5,536 bases of DNA from Planctomycetaceae bacterium. GTDB lineage: Bacteria; Planctomycetota; Planctomycetia; Pirellulales; Thermoguttaceae. The notes beneath the pieces were generated by a model. The model did not search any database. It was not told the origin of the DNA and saw only the letters and a program-made list of their open reading frames with translations. Within the stretch, counting starts at the first letter, position 1. Each line of letters begins with the position of its first letter. The position numbers were made by a program, and so were the translations under genes. The DNA lies in the NCBI GenBank assembly GCA_031261125.1, contig JAISJZ010000370.1, positions 1 to 5,536 on the forward strand. The letters are read 5' to 3'. Shown here one piece after another: positions 1-5,536 of this stretch.

Positions 1-155
1 GCGGCGTAGAAGTACTTTTCAGAGGATTTAACACGGATGCGGATATGTCCCTTTCGTTCCGCTACGCCGGTGCTGCAATGACCAGCGTGTTTATTATCGG
101 TATCGTTGCCATCTGGTTCTTGCCGGAAACGAAGGGCAAACCGTTGCCGGAATAG
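1..155 (+). CDS. MFS transporter, C-terminal end (partial, 5' cut by window edge)
   Basis: The reading frame starting at base 3 is open from the window edge to a TAG at 153-155 and gives 50 residues. It shows a short polar stretch, then a last membrane helix of about 20 residues (AAMTSVFIIGIVAIWFLPET), and ends in PETKGKPLPE. A final helix followed by P-E-T-K-G-(K/R)-x-L-P is the usual C-terminus of major facilitator superfamily permeases, including the sugar-porter and general substrate transporter branches, where it lies on the cytoplasmic side after helix 12. This would therefore be an inner-membrane secondary transporter. The substrate cannot be told from this tail. A likely intrinsic terminator about 55 bp downstream suggests that the gene ends its own transcription unit. 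The MFS assignment rests on this short segment but the motif is characteristic. Confidence 0.8.
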   Translation, partial: GVEVLFRGFNTDADMSLSFRYAGAAMTSVFIIGIVAIWFLPETKGKPLPE

Positions 156-208
156 AGGGATTATTGCCCGACGGCGAATCAGCGGTTTGATGCCGTGTTG
201 ATGAGCCG

Positions 209-239
209 TTCCCCCGCTTGCGGGAGAATCAGATTTTTT
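209..239 (+). terminator. Probable rho-independent terminator of the MFS transporter gene
   Basis: Arms 209-217 (TTCCCCCGC) and 220-228 (GCGGGAGAA) pair in eight of nine positions, with one C/A mismatch. The apex can form a stable CUUG tetraloop closed by G-C. After five bases (TCAGA) comes a run of six T (234-239). The stem is GC-rich and follows the transporter stop by about 53 bp. The five-base gap between stem and T-run is longer than ideal, which lowers confidence. No gene on the plus strand starts before it after base 155. Confidence 0.6.
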
Positions 240-268
240 CGCAATCGTTCTTAAAACGTCATTTCTTG

Positions 269-277
269 TGCTATAAT
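269..277 (+). promoter_or_regulatory. Extended -10 promoter for mcp1
   Basis: TGCTATAAT is a perfect extended -10 element (TGn plus consensus TATAAT at 272-277). No good -35 lies 16-18 bp upstream (TCTTAA at 249-254 matches poorly), as is common for extended -10 promoters. It ends 42 bp before the ATG at 320, so the expected 5' leader is about 35 nt. It lies after the terminator and inside what would be coding sequence if the upstream TTG at 218 were used, which supports the ATG at 320. Confidence 0.6.
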
Positions 278-319
278 TACGCGAATGACCGTCGATTAAC
301 GATAACAACTGAACTATCA

Positions 320-2494
320 ATGCTGAATTCCATTAAAATTCGAGCCAAGGTTTCTCTCGGTTTCGGCATCGCTTTGTTGTTAATGCTTATCATTGCCGCC
401 GTCGGTTATTTTGCCCTTGTAGAGTCCTCGCAGACATCGAAGCGGGTTGACAAACTGCGGGACGTTAATTCGGCAATTTATGAATCCCGGATTGCGCTTC
501 TAACGGCAAACGCGGCAGTTAAAAACGGAATTATCTACCGCGACGAAAAATACCGTACCGAACGCCAGGCACAGGATAAAATCTTTGCCGAATGGACGGA
601 AAAAGCCGAGATAGGTCTGTCCGAAGAAGAAAAAAAGGAGTTGACTCAAATCAGACAGCAGTACAAACAATACGCCGATGCGGACGATGAATGGTACCAA
701 CTCGATGCCAAACGGAAGAATCTGTCCGCTGACCTTAATTCTGTCAGCGGCGGACTGCTGAAAAATCTCAACGGTCTCAACGGTTATCTCGAAGAACGTT
801 ATACCGCGCCGGTTAATCACCGCAAAGAAACGGTCAAAGACAGCAAAACAGGCGAAGATAAGGAATTGACCTTTGTCAATACCGTTGTTACCAAAAAGCA
901 GGATGCCGTCTATCACTGCATCGAAGTTGTCCGGGTCATTGCGGCATTGTACCTGCAATACTCGTCTGCCGTACTGGAAGAAGAAAAGGCGGATGCAATC
1001 AAATTAAGCAATGAACAACTCGAAATCCTGAAAAAGAATGTCGATGAATTAGCGGCAACACTTTACACCGAACAGGCAAAGAAATTTCTCTCCATTCTTA
1101 TCGAAGACATTAAAAAGTACCGTACCGTGCTGCAAGAAATTATCAACGTGCAGAACCGGCAGTATGCGATTGACGGCGAACAGTCCGCGGCGATGAGACA
1201 GATTGACAAACTTTGGGACTTGATTGTTGTTAAAGTACAAGAACGGGTAAAGGATATACAGAACGAGTCGGCGAAAGTGAACGGGATAATGTCGGTTTTA
1301 ATCCTTGCGGTTGCCGTTATTGCCTTGATTTTCGGTATTACCGCTGCTTATGTTATCAGTACGAACATTGTTGTCGGTTTGGAATATGTCGTCGGTGTTT
1401 TGGAGGATTTAACGCTTTACGGTGAATTAGAGACGAAAGTGAAACCGCAATATCTTACACGCAAAGATGAAGTCGGCGCGATTGCTTACGTTGCCGAAGC
1501 GATATTGAAGGACTATAATTCCGTTGACCATTTGGCAACGATGCTTGCCGGCGGCGAATGGCGGGAGATGGTCAATGAACGGTCGGAGCGGGACACGATG
1601 CACGTCCACCTGAACAAGATGATAGTGCAGATGGATAAAACGCTTTCCGAAATCGGCGAAACAGCACAAAAAGTGGCGGTCGGTGCCGGCGAAGTAACGC
1701 AGGCGGCGAACAACTTGTCCAGTGGGGCGCAGGAATCAGCGGCTTCTCTTGAACAGATTACGGCTTCGATAGGTGAAATTGCCGGTCAGACAAAGAAGAA
1801 TGCCAAAAGTGCCGGCGAAGCAAGGGATTTAGCCCGAAAAACGACCGATGCTGCCGCAAAAGGACAGGATGCGATGAGCGAAATGACTTCGGCGATGGAA
1901 CAAATCACAAGGAACTCGAACGAAATTAACAGAGTTACCAAAGTGATTGACGACATCGCGTTCCAGACGAACCTGTTAGCCCTCAATGCGGCAGTAGAAG
2001 CCGCCCGCGCCGGAACTCACGGTAAGGGGTTCGCCGTTGTTGCCGAAGAAGTCCGTAATTTGGCTGCCCGGAGTGCCAAGGCGGCAAAGGAAACGACCGA
2101 TTTAATTTCAGCATCCGCAAAGAACATTTCTTACGGCGGCGAAGTGACGGCAAAAACATTCGAGATGCTGAATATGATTACCGCCCAAATCAAACAAACG
2201 ACGGATTTAGTTGCCGGTATTGCCGCCGCTTCAAACGAACAGTCGCAGAGAGTGGAACAGGTTTCCGCCGGATTGCAGCAGATTGACTCTGTCACGCAGC
2301 AGAACACGGCAGCGACGGAAAAATCGGCAAATGCCGCAAACGAAATGAACGGTACGGCAATGGTATTAAAAAATCTGCTGGAACATTTCAAACTGCTTAC
2401 CGACAGCGAAGCGGAGAGTTTAGAACGGCAGCATCAGTTGTACCTGGAAGATAAGGCAAAGAAGTATAAGAAACTGCATACCGCTTCCGTTTAA
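320..2494 (+). CDS. Methyl-accepting chemotaxis protein with large helical sensor domain (mcp1)
   Basis: A transmembrane chemoreceptor of 724 residues that should sense a ligand outside the inner membrane and control CheA autophosphorylation through CheW. Layout: short basic N-terminus; first membrane helix about 11-33; all-helical periplasmic sensor about 35-320, of the helical-bundle (4HB/HBM-like) type and long for a simple four-helix bundle; second membrane helix about 323-346; HAMP about 347-397; a second HAMP-like unit about 399-437 with L-A-G-G-E-W and E-R-D-T-M; then the coiled-coil signalling domain to about 705. The hairpin tip is visible at 543-582, including LNAAVEAARAG (555-565), GKGFAVVAEEVRNLA and flanking methylation helices with Q/E-rich sites. 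Compared with remembered E. coli Tsr, the core aligns without gaps, suggesting the 36-heptad class. The basic tail (KKYKKLHTASV) has no CheR-binding NWETF-type pentapeptide. ATG 320 is preferred over the TTG at 218 because it begins just before the signal-anchor helix and follows the promoter. No SD is visible. The ligand is unknown. Confidence 0.95.
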   Translation: MLNSIKIRAKVSLGFGIALLLMLIIAAVGYFALVESSQTSKRVDKLRDVNSAIYESRIALLTANAAVKNGIIYRDEKYRTERQAQDKIFAEWTEKAEIGLSEEEKKELTQIRQQYKQYADADDEWYQLDAKRKNLSADLNSVSGGLLKNLNGLNGYLEERYTAPVNHRKETVKDSKTGEDKELTFVNTVVTKKQDAVYHCIEVVRVIAALYLQYSSAVLEEEKADAIKLSNEQLEILKKNVDELAATLYTEQAKKFLSILIEDIKKYRTVLQEIINVQNRQYAIDGEQSAAMRQIDKLWDLIVVKVQERVKDIQNESAKVNGIMSVLILAVAVIALIFGITAAYVISTNIVVGLEYVVGVLEDLTLYGELETKVKPQYLTRKDEVGAIAYVAEAILKDYNSVDHLATMLAGGEWREMVNERSERDTMHVHLNKMIVQMDKTLSEIGETAQKVAVGAGEVTQAANNLSSGAQESAASLEQITASIGEIAGQTKKNAKSAGEARDLARKTTDAAAKGQDAMSEMTSAMEQITRNSNEINRVTKVIDDIAFQTNLLALNAAVEAARAGTHGKGFAVVAEEVRNLAARSAKAAKETTDLISASAKNISYGGEVTAKTFEMLNMITAQIKQTTDLVAGIAAASNEQSQRVEQVSAGLQQIDSVTQQNTAATEKSANAANEMNGTAMVLKNLLEHFKLLTDSEAESLERQHQLYLEDKAKKYKKLHTASV

Positions 2495-2498
2495 CCCG

Positions 2499-2527
2499 TT
2501 GAATAAACTCTCCCGCGGCAGTACAAT
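2499..2527 (+). promoter_or_regulatory. Predicted sigma70-type promoter for proA
   Basis: TTGAAT (2499-2504) and TACAAT (2522-2527) are separated by exactly 17 bp and match the consensus hexamers at 4/6 and 5/6. The -10 ends 38 bp before the proA ATG, close to the 42 bp seen at mcp1 and the 38 bp at mcp2. It starts five bases after the mcp1 stop codon, so proA probably has its own promoter and does not depend on read-through. A TATCAT at 2540-2545 is an alternative -10 but lacks a -35 at proper spacing. Confidence 0.55.
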
Positions 2528-2557
2528 GCGGCATTGATTTATCATTTGTTACTGCCG
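2516..2557. repeat. Perfect 8-bp inverted repeat in the mcp1-proA gap, with nested small hairpin
   Basis: CGGCAGTA (2516-2523) and TACTGCCG (2550-2557) are perfect inverted copies whose starts are 34 bp apart. Between them CAATG (2524-2528) and CATTG (2532-2536) form a further five-base-pair stem with a three-base loop. The left arm overlaps the start of the predicted -10 box and the right arm lies in the expected proA leader, nine bases before the ATG. No T-run follows, so it is not a standard terminator. It could be an operator pair, an RNA structure in mcp1 read-through transcripts, or chance. Confidence 0.45.
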
Positions 2558-2565
2558 TACCGTTT

Positions 2566-3837
2566 ATGCAACTTCACGACTACTGTCAAGATACAGCCGT
2601 TAAAGCGAAAGCCGCCGCCGCTAAAATGACCAGCGTTTCCGGCGCACAGAAAAATTGCTTTCTCAAACGCGCCGCTGAACTGATTCACGAAAAATCATCA
2701 TTTTTACTCGCCGAAAATCAGAAAGACATTGACGTTGCCCCGACATTCGACTTAACCGATGCCGAAATTGACCGCCTGACGCTGAATCCGAAACGGTTGG
2801 GCGAAATCATCACGGCATTGAACGAAATTGCAATGTTTCCCGACCCGATTGGAAGTATTATCGAGTCAACGGTGCGTCCGAACGGTATCGAAGTTCAAAA
2901 AGTCCGCGTTCCGCTCGGTGTGGTGTTTTTCATTTACGAGAGCAGACCGAACGTTACACCGGATGCGGCGGCAATCTGCATCAAGAGCGGCAACGCGGTG
3001 ATTCTGCGGGGCGGAAAAGAGGCCATCAACAGCAACATTGCCTTTGCCGACATCTTGCGGCAAAGTGCGGCGGAAACGGGACTGCCGGAAGATGCCGTTC
3101 AACTCGTCCGTACCACCGACAGGGATGCCGTCGGCAAATTCCTGAAAATGTCCGACAAAATCACGGTAACGATTCCCCGCGGCGGCGAAGGACTCATCCG
3201 CCGGGTTGCCGCCGAAGCAGCGATGCCGGTTATTAAACATTTTGCGGGCAACTGCCACATTTATCTGGACGAATTTGCTGACTGTGATATTGCCGAAAAA
3301 GTAACCGTTAATGCAAAGTGCCAACGGATGGGCGTGTGCAACGCCGCCGAATCGCTGGTTGTTCACCGCGCCGTCGCCGAAAGCATATTGCCCCGCATTG
3401 CACAGGCACTTATTGACAAAGGCATCGAATTGCGCTGCTGTCCGCGGACGTTGACCGTATTAAACGGGAAACACGGTTTCCCGCTCGTGCCTGCTGTTGA
3501 AGCCGACTACAAAACCGAATTTCACGGACCGGTAATGTCGGTTAAACTTGTCGATTCTTTGGACGAAGCAATCGAATGGATTAACAAGTACAGCGACGGA
3601 CACACCGAAGCAATTATCACAAAGGACCTGAACGCCGCACGGGAATTCACTGCCCGGATCGACAGTTCGGCAGTGATGGTGAACGCTTCGACCCGGTTCA
3701 ACGACGGCGGACAATTCGGACTCGGTGCCGAAATCGGCATCAGTACGGATAAGTTTCACGCCCGCGGTCCCTGCGGCATCAACGAATTGACAACATACAA
3801 GTACATTGTCTATGGAAACGGGCAAATCAGGGAGTAG
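2566..3837 (+). CDS. proA: Gamma-glutamyl phosphate reductase (proline biosynthesis)
   Basis: Cytoplasmic enzyme of the second step of proline synthesis: it reduces gamma-glutamyl phosphate with NADPH to glutamate-5-semialdehyde, which cyclises and is then reduced by ProC. The 423 residues match the usual ProA length (about 415-425), and the family is a branch of the aldehyde dehydrogenase superfamily. Visible landmarks: VPLGVVFFIYESRPNVTPDAA (115-135) and SGNAVILRGGKEA (141-153) of the cofactor-binding half; IPRGGEGLIR (203-212); the predicted catalytic cysteine C258 within RMGVCNAAESLVVH; YSDGHTEAI (342-350), close to the ProA signature; and the conserved tail GLGAEIGISTDKFHARGP (385-402) followed by ELTTYKYIVYGNGQIR. 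The frame is intact. ATG 2566 fits the family N-terminus. No SD is visible, and a promoter lies 38 bp upstream. proB, its usual partner, is not in the window. The 3' end lies 27 bp from the stop of the convergent mcp2. Confidence 0.97.
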   Translation: MQLHDYCQDTAVKAKAAAAKMTSVSGAQKNCFLKRAAELIHEKSSFLLAENQKDIDVAPTFDLTDAEIDRLTLNPKRLGEIITALNEIAMFPDPIGSIIESTVRPNGIEVQKVRVPLGVVFFIYESRPNVTPDAAAICIKSGNAVILRGGKEAINSNIAFADILRQSAAETGLPEDAVQLVRTTDRDAVGKFLKMSDKITVTIPRGGEGLIRRVAAEAAMPVIKHFAGNCHIYLDEFADCDIAEKVTVNAKCQRMGVCNAAESLVVHRAVAESILPRIAQALIDKGIELRCCPRTLTVLNGKHGFPLVPAVEADYKTEFHGPVMSVKLVDSLDEAIEWINKYSDGHTEAIITKDLNAAREFTARIDSSAVMVNASTRFNDGGQFGLGAEIGISTDKFHARGPCGINELTTYKYIVYGNGQIRE

Positions 3838-3847
3838 TTCGACGGGC

Positions 3848-3866
3848 GGAGTTGATAATTCCTTTT
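3848..3866 (+). terminator. Weak candidate terminator after proA
   Basis: GGAGTT (3848-3853) can pair with AATTCC (3857-3862) through five Watson-Crick pairs and one G-U around a GAT loop, followed directly by four T. It lies 10 bp after the proA stop, and its T-run overlaps the end of convergent mcp2. The stem is short and mostly A/U, so termination would be weak; collision of convergent transcription may matter as much. Nothing similar serves the minus strand. Confidence 0.3.
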
Positions 3867-5427
3867 ACGATCTCAACTTGAATCTTGCAACCATTTCCTG
3901 CAAGTTCGTTGCCATTCCGCTCATCTCGTTAGCGGCACTGGCACTTTCCTCCGCTGCCGCCGTGTTCTGCTGCGTGACAGAGTCAATCTGCTGCAAACCA
4001 ACCGTAACCTGATTGACCCCCTGCGCCTGCTCATTGCTGGCAACCGCAATACCGGCAACCAAGTCCGTTGTTTGCTTAATCTGCTCGACAATCGTATTCA
4101 ACACTTCGCTTGTATGCGTCGCGACTTCGCCGCCCAGTTGGATTTCCTTGCCGCTCGTTGCAATCAAATCGGCGGTCTCCTTCGCTGCTTTCGCACTTCT
4201 CGCTGCCAAGTTCCGTACCTCCTCCGCAACGACGGCAAAGCCCTTGCCGTGCTGTCCCGCCCGTGCCGCTTCTACCGCGGCGTTCAATGCCAACAGATTC
4301 GTTTGGAAGGCAATGTCGTCAATCACTTTGATGACCCGCTGAATCTCTTCCGAGTTCTTTGTGATGCGTCCCATCGCTTCGGTCATTTGCGTCATTGCTT
4401 CCTGTCCTTCGGATGCGGCTTTCGTTGCTTTTTGGGCAAGGTCGCGGGCATTGCCGGCGTTTTCGGCATTGGATTTCGTTTGACTTGAAATTTCACTCAT
4501 CGAGGCAGTGATTTCTTCCAGCGATGCGGCGGATTCCTGCGCCCCGCTGGACAATGAAACCGCTGCCGATGAAACCTCGCCGGAACCCGTCGCCACTTGC
4601 TTTACGCTTTCACTGATTTGAGCGAGCGTCTGATTGACTTGCGTCAGCATTTTTTCGAGGTTGATATTCATCGTATCGAGGTCGCTCTTGGACTTCACCT
4701 TATCCGTCCAATCAGCGTCTGCCAGATGCTGCGATAGAGCAGCAACTCCTTGGTAATCGCCCAACATCAATTCTGTTCCTTGCAATAGTTGCCCGATTTC
4801 GTCGCCGCGTTTGGTGAAGACCTTGTCAATTGTGAAGTCCAAGTCCCCTTCTTTGGCAATTCTCGACATCGAATTGACGGCAACCCGAATACCAGTTGTG
4901 ATGTTAGAAGTCAGCACCAGCGCACAGGCAATTCCAAAGATAACCGAAATAACCACAAAGGTAATAATGAGCGTCAGAGAAAAGGTAACCGTAGCATCAG
5001 CACTTGCCCTGACTCCGTCAACGGTCTTTTTCACACCTTCAATCAGGTCTGCTGCCTCTTTGGAGAGGTCAGCGGCAATCACTTCTTTTTCATCCAGAAT
5101 TTCTCTTTGTTTAAGGAAGATATCCAATACCCGCTGGTTTGCATTTTTCCATTTTTCGATAAACGGCATACTGTCATCAACCAGTTTTTTTGCCGCATCA
5201 GTAAGGAAGCCTTCTTTGAGAAGTCCCAGTTCTTGCAGCAGTTCTTCAAACTCTGAGGCAATTTCTTTGAGTGCTGCTTCTTTTTCCGCTTCCTTTTTCG
5301 GATTGATAAGGGCAATTTGTACATCGAGGTTGGCTCGCCGGATAACTTCGGTGGTTTCCAATAGGTGATTGGCACGTCCGTAATTGAGGAGAAGTTCAAA
5401 ATTGAGCGGTTTTCCTTCTTCGCTCAT
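3865..5427 (-). CDS. Methyl-accepting chemotaxis protein, N-terminally truncated (mcp2)
   Basis: The open frame from ATG 5427 gives 520 residues. It contains the second half of a helical sensor domain (about 1-146), one membrane helix (about 148-172), HAMP about 173-223 (with KEGDLDFTI and GDEIGQLL), a second HAMP-like unit about 226-264 (LADADW, DLDTMNINLEKM), and a complete signalling domain about 270-517. The hairpin tip, LNAAVEAARAG (381-391) and GKGFAVVAEEVRNLA, is identical to mcp1 in the core. There is no C-terminal CheR-binding pentapeptide. The first membrane helix expected in this receptor type is missing, and residue 1 aligns roughly with residue 160 of mcp1. Upstream the same frame has a single TAA (5469-5467) and then stays open to the window edge. 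So this is either the downstream part of a gene split by a nonsense codon, or a short receptor started afresh; with only one membrane helix it may insert wrongly or act poorly. No SD is visible. The signalling half still looks constrained. Confidence 0.8.
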   Translation of the reverse strand: MSEEGKPLNFELLLNYGRANHLLETTEVIRRANLDVQIALINPKKEAEKEAALKEIASEFEELLQELGLLKEGFLTDAAKKLVDDSMPFIEKWKNANQRVLDIFLKQREILDEKEVIAADLSKEAADLIEGVKKTVDGVRASADATVTFSLTLIITFVVISVIFGIACALVLTSNITTGIRVAVNSMSRIAKEGDLDFTIDKVFTKRGDEIGQLLQGTELMLGDYQGVAALSQHLADADWTDKVKSKSDLDTMNINLEKMLTQVNQTLAQISESVKQVATGSGEVSSAAVSLSSGAQESAASLEEITASMSEISSQTKSNAENAGNARDLAQKATKAASEGQEAMTQMTEAMGRITKNSEEIQRVIKVIDDIAFQTNLLALNAAVEAARAGQHGKGFAVVAEEVRNLAARSAKAAKETADLIATSGKEIQLGGEVATHTSEVLNTIVEQIKQTTDLVAGIAVASNEQAQGVNQVTVGLQQIDSVTQQNTAAAEESASAANEMSGMATNLQEMVARFKLRS

Positions 5428-5536
5428 ATCTTTGTAAGTTTTTTCAACAAAGTCAATGATTTTATATTATAACCCTCCAACATCATTAAAAAGTTCACGA
5501 TGTTCATGCTGACAATGCCGTAAGTTGTTGTATAGT
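5428..5536 (-). pseudogene. 5' continuation of mcp2 cut off by an in-frame TAA (partial, runs off window)
   Basis: Reading mcp2 upstream in frame from ATG 5427 gives YKIIDFVEKTYKD, then TAA at 5469-5467, then 22 open codons to the edge ending in RELFNDVGGL next to the stop. Placed against mcp1, the stretch lines up with residues about 125-160: the GGL at mcp1 144-146 matches the GGL before the stop, and a leucine plus acidic residue (L139/D138 in mcp1) and a tyrosine (Y126) also fall in register. This suggests that the missing sensor half and first membrane helix of mcp2 lie upstream, outside the window. The similarity is short and weak, and 22 open codons alone could occur by chance. Confidence 0.5.
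5466..5471 (-). promoter_or_regulatory. Candidate -10 box (TATAAT) upstream of mcp2
   Basis: A consensus TATAAT on the minus strand ends 38 bp before ATG 5427, the same spacing as at proA and near that of mcp1. There is no convincing -35 (ACTTTT at 17 bp spacing), and the base pair before the box is not the TG of an extended -10. The TAA inside this box is the in-frame stop that interrupts the upstream mcp2 frame. It may be a real promoter for a short receptor or an A/T-rich coincidence. Confidence 0.35.

Noticed and set aside
172..195. Hairpin CGGC..ATCA / TGAT..GCCG with a two-base bulge after the MFS gene
   Set aside because: There is no T-run after it, the stem is bulged and short, and the hairpin at 209-239 is a better terminator.
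218..319. TTG start at 218 extending mcp1 by 34 residues
   Set aside because: The extension covers the terminator stem and the TATAAT promoter, has no SD, and adds a non-hydrophobic segment before a membrane anchor that normally sits near the N-terminus. ATG 320 fits better.
500..958. Minus-strand open frames inside mcp1 (also at 1049-1240, 1427-1669, 1513-1713, 1786-1986 and 2131-2391)
   Set aside because: They are antisense to a strongly conserved receptor gene, have no recognisable protein features or start signals, and reflect codon bias of the real gene.
2866..3825. Minus-strand open frames inside proA
   Set aside because: They are antisense to an intact, clearly recognised proA with no supporting signals; these are shadow frames.
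3806..5368. Plus-strand open frames opposite mcp2 (such as 3806-4012, 4013-4342, 4072-4488 and 4811-5368) and the minus-strand 5079-5399 frame
   Set aside because: They show low-complexity Ser/Ala/Arg-rich translations typical of antisense or shifted reading of an MCP coiled coil; mcp2 explains this stretch.
5434..5457. TTGACT followed 17 bp later by AAAGAT just before the mcp2 ATG, as a leaderless promoter
   Set aside because: The -10 matches only 3/6 and would put the transcript start inside or after the start codon.
5424..5507. A 27-codon minus-strand frame starting MNIVNFLMMLEGY that overlaps the mcp2 ATG as ATGA
   Set aside because: The ATGA overlap hints at translational coupling, but its start lies upstream of the only candidate -10, it has no SD, and the in-frame mcp2 continuation explains the same bases better.

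Overview
This 5.5 kb window is bacterial and gene-dense. It holds four protein-coding loci: the last 50 codons of a major facilitator (MFS) transporter (+), a complete methyl-accepting chemotaxis protein (MCP) gene (+, called mcp1 here), a complete proA for gamma-glutamyl phosphate reductase (+), and a second MCP gene (-, called mcp2 here) convergent with proA. I see no RNA genes, CRISPR arrays, insertion sequences or phage genes. Two transmembrane chemoreceptors in 5.5 kb suggest a motile, chemotactic, probably Gram-negative organism. None of the three internal starts has a clear Shine-Dalgarno sequence. That fits lineages that rely little on SD pairing, such as Planctomycetota or Bacteroidota, but the phylum cannot be fixed from this window.

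Layout. Bases 1-155 finish the transporter. Bases 156-319 form an intergenic region with a likely intrinsic terminator (209-239) and then an extended -10 promoter (269-277) for mcp1 (320-2494). A 71-bp gap follows, with a good sigma70-type promoter (2499-2527) and an inverted repeat, and leads into proA (2566-3837). Only 27 bp separate the proA stop from the mcp2 stop. mcp2 runs back on the minus strand from 5427 to 3865.

How the genes relate. mcp1 and mcp2 are paralogues pointing toward each other on either side of proA. Their cytoplasmic signalling domains are about 70% identical by eye and identical at the hairpin tip, where they would contact CheA and CheW. Their sensor regions have diverged. 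ProA performs the second step of proline synthesis and has no evident functional link to the receptors; proB is not in the window.

The most notable observation is that mcp2 is broken at its 5' end. From the only usual start codon (ATG at 5427) the protein lacks the first transmembrane helix and about half of the sensor domain. The same reading frame continues upstream to the window edge, interrupted by one TAA (5469-5467), and the residues beyond that stop resemble the matching part of mcp1. Either mcp2 is a recent nonsense pseudogene (or carries a sequencing error), or a shortened receptor is now made from a TATAAT box that coincides with the stop codon. I found no convincing new multi-gene system here.
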